From NCBI GenBank assembly GCA_016795505.1, contig JAEUHH010000090.1, forward strand, positions 1 through 64,000: 64,000 nt of DNA, read 5' to 3'. The notes under the pieces were generated by a model that saw nothing but the letters and a program-made list of their open reading frames with translations, was not told the origin of the DNA and ran no database searches. Below, piece by piece: positions 50,948 through 59,941 of the stretch. Both the position numbers and the translations under genes were made by a program. Source of the DNA: Verrucomicrobiales bacterium (GTDB lineage Bacteria > Verrucomicrobiota > Verrucomicrobiia > Verrucomicrobiales > DEV007). Position 1 is the stretch's first letter. Every line of letters starts with the position of its first letter.

Positions 50948-52153
50948 TCAGCGGGCCGACACCGTGAGCGTGGCGCCCTGGTAGCGGGCGCGGTCACCGC
51001 GGTAGAAATCGCGCATGTAGAGGGTCCAGCGTCCGTTGGGATTGGATCCCACGAAGCTGTCCGAGAGATCCTCCTGGCTGAGGCTCAGGTTCGCTGTCCC
51101 GTCATTTGCATTGTGCTGGGCCACCCAGCGGATGCGACCGGATGGCGACCGGAGATAGACATCGAGATCGCCGCGGAACGGGGTGGTGATCGACAACGTC
51201 AGTTTCACGCCGGTGGCGTAGGTCGGCAGGCCGGAGACGGAAAAGTGACGGGCCACGTATTTCGTCGAACCATCGGCCAGCAGCGCCGCCTGGGAGTTGG
51301 CGATGGATTTCTGCGCATCGGTGGTCGGCGGCGGCGGATTCACCACCGTGCCTCCGGCGGCCGTGATCGCCTCGGTGGCCACGTTGTTGGCCGCGCTGGT
51401 CAGGCCGAAGACGCCCGCCGTGCTGCTGGACCCGGCCACCAGAATGCCGGCCACGGTCCAGACGCCATTCTGCGAGACCAGGGTGGGGCCGCCGCTGTTT
51501 CCCGGACCGGTGACGATGCGGTTGAAGTCGAGAAAGGGATTCAAAATGACGGAGGCGGCGGCGGTGAACGGTCCGGTGCGGTGTTGATAGTATCCGCCCG
51601 AGCTACCCGTATGATCCAGCTCGGCGGGGTAGCCCACGATCATCTTCTGCGCGGTGGACCGCAGGGGCGTCACGCCATCGACCAGAACCGGCAGCGGATT
51701 GCCGAAATTCGAGGTCGCCGTGCCGAAACCGACGGCAAAATCCGCCGCAAACGCCTGATTGGAATCCTGTCCATACCGGGTCACCGCATCCGAATAGCCC
51801 GTCATGTGCCGGAAGCCGCGCAGCGTGACGTAGGAGCTGTCCGGCGCATCGCCGCTCCCATTCCACGCCCGCGCAAAGCGGAGGGTCGAAGCCCAGGTGC
51901 CATTCTCAAAGACATTGTGCCCGCAGGTGTAGATGATCCGCGGGTCGCGCGCGACCGAGCCACTGCCCCGGTAGCCATTCCGACCGATCACGATGTCCAC
52001 CACGCCGGTGGAGGCATACGGTGCCTGGGCCAGATCCGCCGCCGTCACGCGCACCGGACCGAGGATGGTCTGTGCCGATGCGGTGGAGGGAAAGCCGAAA
52101 CCTTGGGCCGCCAGGGCGGCCAAACCGACGAGAAACGCGCTCCGAGTGTTCAT
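50948..52153 (-). CDS. Exported trypsin-like serine protease with C-terminal P-domain
   Basis: A 401-residue protein starting at MNTRSAFLVGLAALA; the signal peptide ends near ASAQTIL. The chymotrypsin-like domain carries the triad IIYTCGHNVF (His), AFAADFAVGFG (Asp) and GPGNSGGPTLV (Ser with the GNSGGP signature). The C-terminal ~120 residues form a proprotein-convertase P-domain (LSITTPFRGDLDVYLRSPSG, NGRWTLYMRDFYRGD). The combination is common in secreted bacterial proteases, where the P-domain aids stability or substrate binding. An extended -10 promoter lies just upstream. Confidence 0.9.
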   Translation of the reverse strand: MNTRSAFLVGLAALAAQGFGFPSTASAQTILGPVRVTAADLAQAPYASTGVVDIVIGRNGYRGSGSVARDPRIIYTCGHNVFENGTWASTLRFARAWNGSGDAPDSSYVTLRGFRHMTGYSDAVTRYGQDSNQAFAADFAVGFGTATSNFGNPLPVLVDGVTPLRSTAQKMIVGYPAELDHTGSSGGYYQHRTGPFTAAASVILNPFLDFNRIVTGPGNSGGPTLVSQNGVWTVAGILVAGSSSTAGVFGLTSAANNVATEAITAAGGTVVNPPPPTTDAQKSIANSQAALLADGSTKYVARHFSVSGLPTYATGVKLTLSITTPFRGDLDVYLRSPSGRIRWVAQHNANDGTANLSLSQEDLSDSFVGSNPNGRWTLYMRDFYRGDRARYQGATLTVSAR

Positions 52154-52180
52154 GAGTGGCGAAAATAGCAAATTATGGAA

Positions 52181-52189
52181 ATTATAGCA
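52181..52189 (-). promoter_or_regulatory. Extended -10 promoter of the protease gene
   Basis: On the minus strand TGCTATAAT (52189-52181) is a consensus extended -10 element in an AT-rich island, about 28 bp before the ATG at 52153. No good -35 is seen, which fits an extended -10 type. Confidence 0.55.
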
Positions 52190-52217
52190 AGAAACTTTCT
52201 CGACTCATTTCGGGTCC

Positions 52218-52270
52218 GGTTCCGATCAGACCGGGTTGGATCTCCGATGGTACCCTGTTTCATCGGAAAC
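52218..52270 (+). repeat. Dispersed palindromic repeat, copy 5 (inverted form)
   Basis: Cores begin at 52222 (CCGATCAGACCGGGT) and 52244. The second has the reversed centre (GGTACCCTGTTTCATCGG) and the copy ends GGAAACTCC. It lies 14 bp past the end of the small exported protein gene and upstream of the protease promoter. Confidence 0.88.
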
Positions 52271-52283
52271 TCCGCCCCCCGGC

Positions 52284-52754
52284 TCACGGCTTTTTCTCCT
52301 CCGGCTCGGCCTCGCTTTTCGCCGGGCTGCCGCGGCGGGCGGCTTGGGCGATGGCTTTGATGTCGATCTGGTCGGGCTGACTCAGTTGGTCGAGCGGGTA
52401 ATCGATCGGCTCGGTGCCACGATCGAGCAGGAAGCGCACTTTTCCCTCGCGAATGACCTCGACCGGCCCGCTGTCACCCTCCTTCGGCGCGGCAAAAGCC
52501 AGCAGGCGGGCGATCATGGTCTTTCCCCCGGCATTGGTCCACTGCCGCATCGGCGACACGGCGGTGTATTGGATGACGATGGTCCTCGCCGCTGCGCTGG
52601 GCCCCGGCGAGATATTGACGGAGGCGCCTCCGCCCGCGCCATTTTCACCGATCTTGCGGCGCGTCACCTCGTTCGGATTCGGGGGCACGGTGACCTGACC
52701 GGCCACCAGACACGGGATGAGGAGGCAGCTCAACAGGACGGCGGGACGTTTCAT
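52284..52754 (-). CDS. Small exported protein of unknown function
   Basis: A 156-residue protein with a signal peptide (MKRPAVLLSCLLIPCLVAG, cleaved near residue 19). The mature part contains VVIQYTAVSPMRQW-like beta segments (TIVIQYTAVSPMRQW) and VEVIREGKVRFLLDRG, then an acidic, basic-alternating tail ending EAEPEEKKP. I see no known domain. A GCGCCTTTTCCC stretch occurs upstream at 52852-52863 on the same strand, as in several other leaders here. It follows the permease gene on the same strand after 117 bp. Confidence 0.65.
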   Translation of the reverse strand: MKRPAVLLSCLLIPCLVAGQVTVPPNPNEVTRRKIGENGAGGGASVNISPGPSAAARTIVIQYTAVSPMRQWTNAGGKTMIARLLAFAAPKEGDSGPVEVIREGKVRFLLDRGTEPIDYPLDQLSQPDQIDIKAIAQAARRGSPAKSEAEPEEKKP

Positions 52755-52871
52755 CGGGTGGGGCGACGGATTCGGTTTTCATCCTATCGGAATCGCGCGG
52801 CGCTGTCGATGCGGGAATGTCGCGAAAAACGCGCCACGCAGCCAAATCCACGGGAAAAGGCGCCCCTACGC

Positions 52872-54194
52872 TCACTCCACCCGCCGGCGGGCGAGCCAGC
52901 GGCGCTTCAACTGGTCGAGCAGCACGGCGAGCAGGATGATGACGCCGAGCACATATTTCTGCGCACCGTAGTCGATGCCGGTGAGATTCATGCCATTCTG
53001 AATGACGGCAATGATGAGCACGCCAACGAGGGTGCCCGAGATGCGACCGCTGCCGCCCATCAGGGAAGTGCCCCCGACCACAACGGCGGCGATGACGGTG
53101 AGCTCATAGGCGGCGCCGTAGGTGGGGGCGCCGCTTTCCAACTGCGAAGCCAGCAGCACGCCGCCGGCTCCGGCGAGGAGGGCGCAGGCGGTGTAGGCAA
53201 AGATCAGCACGCGCGTCACCGGCACGCCTGACAGCCGTGCGGCCTCGGGGCTGCCGCCGATGGCATAGATGTGCCGTCCGAGCACGGTGCGGGTCATGAA
53301 AACGTGCGCCCCGGCATAGAGGCACAGCATCAGCAGCACCTGGAATGGAATGCGCAGCCCGAGACCCGGCAGGGTGAAGCCGGCCCGACCGAGCCAGGTG
53401 AATGCCGGCGGCAGGCGGTGGATCGACTGGCTGTCCGACCAGTCGAACGCAATGCCACTGGCAACGAGCATCATCGCGAGGGTGACGATGAAGGGCGGAA
53501 TGGAAAACGCCGTGACCATGACTCCGCTGAACAGTCCGATGAGACCACAGAGGGCGATGGCTCCGAGAGAGGACAGCACCATGGTCAGCGGACCGGCCGC
53601 CTCGGCTCCGCCGCGCTCGATGAACCACGCGGTAGCCACGGCGGAGAGGGCCAGGAGGCTGCCGACGGACAGGTCGATGCCGCGGGTGATGATGACCAGG
53701 GTCATGCCGATGGCCAGGATCGCGATCACGACTATCTGGTCGGCGATGTTGATGAGATTTTCCCGTTTCAGGAAATTGGGCCAGAGTCGTTCCACGGGAA
53801 AATGCCGGGGCACGTCGGGGTGGGACTCGAAAATCTGCCAACTCGCGGTCGATGGGCTGCACAGCAGGGCGGCTGGCGGATCGGAGCTTGCCGCGAGCGC
53901 GGTTTTCACCTCCGGCGGGGCGCCCTGCAAAGTCCGGGCGACCAAGCCGGCTTCCTCGAGGCGTTTTCGCGCCGCCTCGGCGAAGGCGGCATCCTCGGGT
54001 TTGGTTCCGGCGATGACGAAGACCCGATCACCCGGCTCGAGACCGGCGGCGACCTCGCCGGCGAGGGTCCGTCCGCCCTCGGGCCCTGTGGCGGGCTGCT
54101 TCTCGAGGGTCACGAGGGAATACCAGGCACAGATCAGGCCCAACACGACGACCATGCCGTGATCGGTCAGAAAGGAGGTGAGTCGGGCGAGCAT
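52872..54194 (-). CDS. RbsC-type ABC transporter permease with a periplasmic insert
   Basis: A 440-residue polytopic protein starting at MLARLTSFLTDHGMVVV. The RbsC/AraH-type permease core is evident: IVVIAILAIGMTLVIITRGI, DLSVGSLLALSAVATAW, the GLFSGVMVTAFSIPPFIVTL coupling region, and IYAIGGSPEAARLSGVPVTR with GAAYELTVIAAVVVGGTSLMGG. Between the first membrane helix and the core is an extra ~110-residue soluble segment (GDRVFVIAGTKPEDAAFAEA and RKRLEEAGLVARTLQG) that looks like part of a periplasmic-binding-protein lobe. No ATPase or separate binding protein gene is adjacent, so it is an orphan or uses components encoded elsewhere. It diverges from the Bat operon. Confidence 0.82.
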   Translation of the reverse strand: MLARLTSFLTDHGMVVVLGLICAWYSLVTLEKQPATGPEGGRTLAGEVAAGLEPGDRVFVIAGTKPEDAAFAEAARKRLEEAGLVARTLQGAPPEVKTALAASSDPPAALLCSPSTASWQIFESHPDVPRHFPVERLWPNFLKRENLINIADQIVVIAILAIGMTLVIITRGIDLSVGSLLALSAVATAWFIERGGAEAAGPLTMVLSSLGAIALCGLIGLFSGVMVTAFSIPPFIVTLAMMLVASGIAFDWSDSQSIHRLPPAFTWLGRAGFTLPGLGLRIPFQVLLMLCLYAGAHVFMTRTVLGRHIYAIGGSPEAARLSGVPVTRVLIFAYTACALLAGAGGVLLASQLESGAPTYGAAYELTVIAAVVVGGTSLMGGSGRISGTLVGVLIIAVIQNGMNLTGIDYGAQKYVLGVIILLAVLLDQLKRRWLARRRVE

Positions 54195-54342
54195 CGGGGT
54201 TGAAATCGGGTGGATGGTGCCCGCGAACCGGCCCCCAAGACAAGCCCGGAAATCGGCGCGGACGCGGTTTTCGACGCGGGACAGGCCATTTCCCGTTCCC
54301 GCCGTGGCGTCCGGGCATTTCCCGGCTACAATGGGCGCGCGC

Positions 54343-54924
54343 ATGAATCCCCCCGACGGCACGACCGAACTGCCCGACATCAAGGAGATCGCCGGTCCCG
54401 ATACGCTCCCCGACATCTGGGAGTTGCTGGGATCGGCTGGTGGTGTCGTGATTGGCCTGGGCATTCTGACGGCGCTGCTGGTGCTGCTCTACCGCCGGCT
54501 TTCGTCCCGCAAGGCCGTCGCCCTCTCGCCGCTGGCCCGGGTGCAGCGCCGGCTCGACGCCTTGTCGCGCGACGTGGACAGCCTGTCGGCCAATGCCTTC
54601 AGCGTGGCCGTGTCGGATGCGCTGAAGGACTACCTGAGCCAGCGCTACGGCGACCCGCTGCGCTACGAGACGAGTGAAGAATTTCTCCAACGGCTCAGCC
54701 GGGCCGGTGCAAATGCCCTGCCGATGGCCACACGCGAATCGGTGACCGCTTTCCTGTCCGTCGCGGACGAGATCAAATACGGCCGGCCCCGCGATGCCGA
54801 GGCGCGCAAGCTCCCGCTGCTCGACCAGGCCCGCGAGGTGATCCGGGAGCCCAGCGGAACGCCGCCACCTCAATCGGGAAATCCCCAGGCCGGTCGCCGC
54901 CGGCTGCCGCCTCCGAAAGCCTGA
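54343..54924 (+). CDS. DUF4381-family membrane protein (Bat operon)
   Basis: A 193-residue protein with one membrane helix (residues ~30-50, GVVIGLGILTALLVLLYRR). A cytosolic helical domain follows (VQRRLDALSRDVDSLSANAF, ALKDYLSQRYGDPLRYETSE, LLDQAREVIREP). The RYxxxxxxxTSEEFL and FLSVADEIKYGR patterns match DUF4381, a family almost always found in Bat operons just before batA. It probably helps assemble or anchor the VWA-protein complex. The start was chosen at MNPPDGTTELP; an ATG four codons upstream (54331) is possible. It is 11 bp before batA and diverges from the permease gene. Confidence 0.82.
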   Translation: MNPPDGTTELPDIKEIAGPDTLPDIWELLGSAGGVVIGLGILTALLVLLYRRLSSRKAVALSPLARVQRRLDALSRDVDSLSANAFSVAVSDALKDYLSQRYGDPLRYETSEEFLQRLSRAGANALPMATRESVTAFLSVADEIKYGRPRDAEARKLPLLDQAREVIREPSGTPPPQSGNPQAGRRRLPPPKA

Positions 54925-54935
54925 CCGAACCGCCT

Positions 54936-55961
54936 GTGTCCCCTCCCCTGCTGGCTGTCACCGATGCCGACGGATTCCGTTTCGAGAATCCCTGGGCACT
55001 GCTGTTGCTGCTGCTCATCCCGCTGCTGGCGGTGCTGAAAGGGCGCCGGGGTCAGCAGGGCGCGGTGGTGTTTTCATCCCTCCACATCCTCCGCCGCCTC
55101 GGTCCGGCGGCCCGGGTGCGGGCGGGCGGATGGCGGATGGCGCTGCTCTTTCTCTCGCTGGCCTGCCTCGCGGTGGCGCTGGCCCGCCCCCAGAGCGTGC
55201 GGTCGACCGAGTCGGTCACGGAGAGCGGCATTGAACTCATCGTGGCGATCGACGTGTCGCGATCGATGCAGGTGGACCAGGACGGCTTTACCATCGGCGG
55301 GCGGCAGGTTAATCGGCTCCAGGCGGCGAAAAAAGTGACGCGCGACTTCATCGCCGGGCGCAAAACCGACCGCATTGGCATCGTGGCCTTTGCCGGTCGC
55401 CCCTATCTGGTCAGCCCCATCACGCTGGACAAGGACTGGCTCGAGGAGAGCATGCAGCGCATCCAGATCGGTCTGGTGGAAGACGGCACGGCGATCGGGT
55501 CGGCCATCGCGGCGGCGGCGAAGCGGCTCGACAAACGGCCGTCCAAGAGCAAGGTCATCCTGCTGCTGACCGACGGGGTGAACAATGCCGGACAGCTCAG
55601 CCCCATCCTCGCCGCCAAGATGGCGAAGACGCTCGGCATCAAGATCTATACCATCGCGGTGGGTGGCTACGGCGATTTCGTCATCCAGACGCCCCAGGGT
55701 CCCCAGCGGCTGGTGCAGGAATTCGACGAAGCCACGCTGAAGGAAATCGCCCGCATCGGCGAGGGCGCCTACTTCCGCGCCCAAGACACGGGCGGGTTGG
55801 AAAAAGTCTTCGCCCTCATCGACGACCTCGAAAAGACCGAGGTGCGCCGCAAGATCACGGTCCACGCCCGCGAGTGGTATCAGATCCCCGCCGCCGCCGC
55901 GCTGGTTTTGGGGTTGCTATCGCTGGTGGGGGGAGAAACATTTTGGCGACGCTTTCCCTGA
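54936..55961 (+). CDS. batA: BatA-like von Willebrand factor A membrane protein
   Basis: A 341-residue protein with a GTG start. Two N-terminal membrane helices (FENPWALLLLLLIPLLAVL and WRMALLFLSLACLAVALAR) flank a short loop. The VWA domain follows with an intact MIDAS: D106-VSRSM, the threonine region and LLLTDGVNNAG. One C-terminal helix (IPAAAALVLGLLSLV) ends the protein. This is the BatA layout. BatA and BatB form a membrane complex implicated in oxidative and envelope stress tolerance in other phyla; its mechanism is not settled. Its TGA overlaps the ATG of the next gene by one base, showing tight coupling. Confidence 0.88.
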   Translation: MSPPLLAVTDADGFRFENPWALLLLLLIPLLAVLKGRRGQQGAVVFSSLHILRRLGPAARVRAGGWRMALLFLSLACLAVALARPQSVRSTESVTESGIELIVAIDVSRSMQVDQDGFTIGGRQVNRLQAAKKVTRDFIAGRKTDRIGIVAFAGRPYLVSPITLDKDWLEESMQRIQIGLVEDGTAIGSAIAAAAKRLDKRPSKSKVILLLTDGVNNAGQLSPILAAKMAKTLGIKIYTIAVGGYGDFVIQTPQGPQRLVQEFDEATLKEIARIGEGAYFRAQDTGGLEKVFALIDDLEKTEVRRKITVHAREWYQIPAAAALVLGLLSLVGGETFWRRFP

Positions 55962-58045
55962 TGCCGATCGAATTTGCCAACCCGGAATGGCTTTGGTGCC
56001 TCTTCCTGCTGCCGCCCCTGTGCGCGCTGCGGGCGTGGTCGCACCTCCGGGCGCGTCGCGGCGCGCAGGGCATCGTGTCGCCGCGACTGACGAAGGATCT
56101 CGTCATCGGCGCCAGCCAGTGGTCGCGCTGGGTGGTCTTCAGCCTGCAACTCATCGCCCTCGGTCTGATCCTGCTCGCCCTGGCCCGCCCACAGTGGGGC
56201 TTTGAAACCGTGGATGAGGAGACGGACAGCCGGAATCTCATCCTCGCCATCGACACCTCGCGCAGCATGCTGGCCAATGATGTCCCGCCGGACCGGCTCA
56301 CCCGCGCCAAGCTGGCGGCGGAGGACATCGTGCGCTCCCTGCCGGAAGACCGTATCGCCCTGATCGCCTTTGCCGGCCGGGCCTTCATCCAGGCGCCTCT
56401 GACGCTCGATCACGACGCGGTCATCGAGTCGATCCAGCAATTCGACACCGAGATCATCCCGCGAGGTGGCAGCAATCTCTCCAAAGCCGCCGAACTGTCG
56501 CTGGAACTGCTGGAAAAGGCGGAGAGCCGCGACAGCGCGCTGATCCTGTTCAGCGACGGCGAAGCCCTCGAGGGAACCGACGATCTGGAGCCGCTGGTCG
56601 AAAAAGCCGGACAAGTGGGTCTGACCGTCGTCGCCATCGGAGTTGGCACCGACAGCGGATCGATCATCCCGGAGCCTGACGAAAATGGGAAACCGCAACC
56701 GGGGGTCTTCGTCACCGATGACGCCGGCAACGTCGTGCGCTCCCGGCTCGATGCGGCGGCACTTCAGAATTTCAGCCGCACCCTCGGCGGTGGAGCCTAT
56801 CTCGATCTCGCCGCCACGCCGTCGATCGCCAGCGCGGTGGGCGACGCGCTCCGCCAGATCGAGGCCAGCGGAGGCGTCAGCCAGTCATCCCGGCGGCCCA
56901 TCGACCGGTTCATCTGGCCGCTGTCCCTCGCCCTGGTGCTGTTCGTGGCTGCGTGGTTGCTGCCCGGCACCACGCGGCTGGTTCGCCGCCTGCTGGCCGG
57001 CATTCGCCGCCCGGCTGCTCCGGGTCGCACGGCCCCGGCTTCCGCCGTCATGCTCGCGCTCGGTCTGCTCGCCACTGCCGATACGGCCTCAGCCGGCCTG
57101 GGCACCGTGGACTCGGAGGGTTACGAGGCTTACTTGAAAAAAGATTACCCCACGGCGATCGAGTCCTACCGCCGCGAGCTCGAAGCCGCCGAATCTCCTC
57201 GGGAGCGCGCCTGGCTGAACCTTGGCCTTGGCTCGGCCGCCTATCAGAACGGCGATCTCGCGCTCGCGCAGGAGGCTTTCGGCCGCACCCTCGCCGACGG
57301 CGGCAACAAGGCCCTCACCGAGCGGGCTCACTACAATCTGGCCAACACCCTGTTCCGCCGCGGCGAGACCCTGCTCCGCGACAGCGCGCATCCGAAGAAT
57401 CCCAACATTCCCAAAGACGAAGCCGCCAAGTCGGCCATCGCCGAGCAGTGGCAGGCCGCCCGGGAACACTATCAATCCGCCCTCGACATCGATCCGTCCG
57501 ATCCCAATGCCCGGCACAATCTGTCGGTGATCGATCAACGCCTCGAACTGCTCAACCAGCCGCCGCCGCCCGAGGAGGAACAGCCGCAGCAACAAAATCA
57601 GGATCAACAACAGCAGCAGCAGCAGCAGCAAAATCAACAGCAGCAGCAGCAACCCCAGCCGCAGGATCAGCCGCCACAGCAGCAAAATTCCCAGCCATCC
57701 CCGGACCAGCCTCCCCAGGATGGCCAGCCGCAGGAGCAACCGCCCGGCCAGATGCCGCCTCCGGAATCCCAACCGCCGGGCGGACAGCCGCAACAGCCGC
57801 CGCCTCCTCCCAAACCCGAGCCCGGCTCCGAACTCCCGCCGCCGGACGGCCAGCTCAAGGGCAATCCCCAGGAAACCCCGGAAGAGCCCCAGCCTGCCGA
57901 AGCGGCTGAGACCGAAGTGAACCCCGAGACCGGCTTGTCTCCCGAAGAGGCCCGCCAGCGGCTCCGCACCCTGTCCGACGAGGATCAGGACGTACGCCCG
58001 ACGCAGAAACTGCCCTTCCAAGCCGAGAAATTCAAAAACTGGTGA
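55961..58045 (+). CDS. batB: BatB-BatC fusion: VWA domain plus TPR and Q/P-rich tail
   Basis: A 694-residue fusion. Residues ~1-325 are BatB: two N-terminal membrane segments, a VWA domain with MIDAS D98-TSRSM and LILFSDGEALEGTDD, and a membrane helix near residue 320 (FIWPLSLALVLFVAAWLLPG). A second hydrophobic segment precedes residues ~385-530, which contain TPR-like repeats (YEAYLKKDYPTAIESYRREL, AYQNGDLALAQEAFGRTL, HYQSALDIDPSDPNARHNL) as in BatC. The tail (about 545-650) is very rich in Gln and Pro, with a CAG-type codon run near 57585-57660, and ends with a short charged helix. BatB and BatC are often separate; the fusion makes them stoichiometric. Confidence 0.85.
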   Translation: MPIEFANPEWLWCLFLLPPLCALRAWSHLRARRGAQGIVSPRLTKDLVIGASQWSRWVVFSLQLIALGLILLALARPQWGFETVDEETDSRNLILAIDTSRSMLANDVPPDRLTRAKLAAEDIVRSLPEDRIALIAFAGRAFIQAPLTLDHDAVIESIQQFDTEIIPRGGSNLSKAAELSLELLEKAESRDSALILFSDGEALEGTDDLEPLVEKAGQVGLTVVAIGVGTDSGSIIPEPDENGKPQPGVFVTDDAGNVVRSRLDAAALQNFSRTLGGGAYLDLAATPSIASAVGDALRQIEASGGVSQSSRRPIDRFIWPLSLALVLFVAAWLLPGTTRLVRRLLAGIRRPAAPGRTAPASAVMLALGLLATADTASAGLGTVDSEGYEAYLKKDYPTAIESYRRELEAAESPRERAWLNLGLGSAAYQNGDLALAQEAFGRTLADGGNKALTERAHYNLANTLFRRGETLLRDSAHPKNPNIPKDEAAKSAIAEQWQAAREHYQSALDIDPSDPNARHNLSVIDQRLELLNQPPPPEEEQPQQQNQDQQQQQQQQQNQQQQQQPQPQDQPPQQQNSQPSPDQPPQDGQPQEQPPGQMPPPESQPPGGQPQQPPPPPKPEPGSELPPPDGQLKGNPQETPEEPQPAEAAETEVNPETGLSPEEARQRLRTLSDEDQDVRPTQKLPFQAEKFKNW

Positions 58046-58080
58046 GCGCCCTTCCTTTTCCCCGTTCGCGGACCAGCCCA

Positions 58081-59901
58081 ATGGCCGCTTTTCCCATCCG
58101 GTTCGGCAACCGCACGACCGGACTGCGGGCTGTCTTCGCCCTGCTGGCTTGCCTGTTGACCGCTCCCCACAGTCCGGCCCAGACGGCCGGCGGCGTCACC
58201 GTGCAAGCCGATGTGCTGACCAAACGCCTGCCCCTCGGCGAGCAGGCGCAACTGGTCGTCCGGGTGATCAATGGCCGGGTCGAAGCCCTGCCCGACTCCG
58301 TGCCGGTCGAGGGACTCACCATCCGCCGCAGTCCGCGGATCGAGCAGAAAATGGAATTCGACGCCGGAGGTTCGCGGACGGAATACCACATCTACTACGT
58401 GGTCGAAGCCAGCCGCGCCGGCGATTTCACCATCCCGGCGATCACGGTGCGCGTCGACGGCCGCGACTACACCACCGAGCCGAAGGCCCTCACCGTTTAC
58501 GAGCGCGATCCGTCCGATCCCGCGCTCGACGCCAGCCGGCCCTACTTTGCCAACCTCGAGTGCCAGAGCCGCGAGATCTGGGCCGGACAGGTGGTGCCGC
58601 TGACACTGGCCATCTACGTGCGCGGCGCCCGCAGCATCAACGATGTCGGCCCACCGCTCCTGAGACACGATGCCTTCGTTTTTGCCTATGATCGGTCCTA
58701 CGCGCTCGACGGCGTCGATCTGGACGGCATCACCTTCACCACCGCCAAGCGCCCCGCCTCCGTCTTCGGCCTCACGCCGGGCACCTACAGCGTCGGACCG
58801 GCGGAAATCCAGGTCGCGATGCTCGATGAATCGTCGCCCTTCGGTCGCATGCCCGGCTTTTTCCAAAGCTTCACCGCCCGCACCCTCCGCACCAATCCGC
58901 TGAACCTCACCGTGAAGCCCCTGCCCGAAACAGGCAAGCCGCCTCACTTCAAGGGCGCCGTCGGCAATTTCACCGTCACGCTGAAGGCCTCGCCGCTCAC
59001 CGTGGCGATCGGCGATCCCATCACGCTCGACTTCGAGGTGACCGGACCGGGCAACTACGAGCTGCTGGAGGCCCCCGTGCTGCTAGAAGCCGATCTCTCC
59101 GACTGGCGCACCTACGACGCCCGCAAACAGATCGACACGGAGGCCTTTTCCGACGGCGTCAGCCCCGGCCGCGCCACCTTTACCCAGATCGTGATGCCCC
59201 AGGCTCAGGTTGCCGCGGTGCCCGCCTTCGAACTGAGCTTTTTCAATCCCGAGACCGGCGCCTACGAAAACCGGCGCACCGATCCCATCGCCATCCGGGT
59301 CACGCCCGACACCCGCCCGGTCGGCAGCGCCCCGGCCGGCGTCGCCATTCCCGCCAACGGCGCTGCCACGGCGGCGGCTCCCGGCAGTGGCTTCATTGTT
59401 GAGGAAGCGGCCACGCCCGAGGCCCAGTACAACGACATTGTTCATATCCGCACCACGCCGCCCCGGTGGCAGCCGCTACCTGTCGCCATCACCAGCCGTC
59501 CTGGCTTTTGGGTCGGCCAGATCATTCCCTCGATCGCCCTGTTCACCCTGATCGGGCTCGGCTGGATCCGACGCCGGCGCTCCACGGCGGGGAATTCCGG
59601 CAAGACCGGGCCGTCCCCCACATTCAAAGCCTCCCTCGCCTCGGTCGAGTCAGCCCGCACCCAGGCAGACTTCCTGCGCGCCGTCCTGCGGGCGATCGAC
59701 CGGTGGATGGCCGAGGCCGGCTCGCAGACGGCTGCCTCCCTACCCGACGACCTGCGCCAGGCACTCGCGACCCAGCGCACCCACGCCCAGAACCGCCTCT
59801 ACGGCGCCTCGACCGAGGCCCTGCTCAACCAGGCGCCGGATCCCACCGAGCGGACCGCTGTGCTCCGTCTGCTCTCCGCCCTGCGCCGGCATCTGCCCTG
59901 A
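58081..59901 (+). CDS. batD: BatD-like membrane protein
   Basis: A 606-residue protein with a signal peptide (cleaved near SPAQTAGG). It has several beta-sandwich repeats typical of BatD (VQADVLTKRLPLGEQAQLVV, EYHIYYVVEASRAGDFTIP, FTVTLKASPLTVAIGDPITL, DFEVTGPGNYELLEAP). One membrane helix follows (WVGQIIPSIALFTLIGLGW), then a ~100-residue cytosolic helical tail. The large exposed part faces the periplasm or outside. It lies directly after batB-batC; a GTG 13 codons upstream overlapping the previous stop is an alternative start. Function within the Bat complex is unknown. Confidence 0.85.
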   Translation: MAAFPIRFGNRTTGLRAVFALLACLLTAPHSPAQTAGGVTVQADVLTKRLPLGEQAQLVVRVINGRVEALPDSVPVEGLTIRRSPRIEQKMEFDAGGSRTEYHIYYVVEASRAGDFTIPAITVRVDGRDYTTEPKALTVYERDPSDPALDASRPYFANLECQSREIWAGQVVPLTLAIYVRGARSINDVGPPLLRHDAFVFAYDRSYALDGVDLDGITFTTAKRPASVFGLTPGTYSVGPAEIQVAMLDESSPFGRMPGFFQSFTARTLRTNPLNLTVKPLPETGKPPHFKGAVGNFTVTLKASPLTVAIGDPITLDFEVTGPGNYELLEAPVLLEADLSDWRTYDARKQIDTEAFSDGVSPGRATFTQIVMPQAQVAAVPAFELSFFNPETGAYENRRTDPIAIRVTPDTRPVGSAPAGVAIPANGAATAAAPGSGFIVEEAATPEAQYNDIVHIRTTPPRWQPLPVAITSRPGFWVGQIIPSIALFTLIGLGWIRRRRSTAGNSGKTGPSPTFKASLASVESARTQADFLRAVLRAIDRWMAEAGSQTAASLPDDLRQALATQRTHAQNRLYGASTEALLNQAPDPTERTAVLRLLSALRRHLP

Positions 59902-59941
59902 GGCAGTGCCGCCCGGACGACCTCCCTTTTTCCCAAATCCC

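Noticed and set aside
57585-57660. CAG run as a separate microsatellite locus
   Set aside because: It is in frame within the BatB-BatC fusion and encodes its Gln-rich tail.
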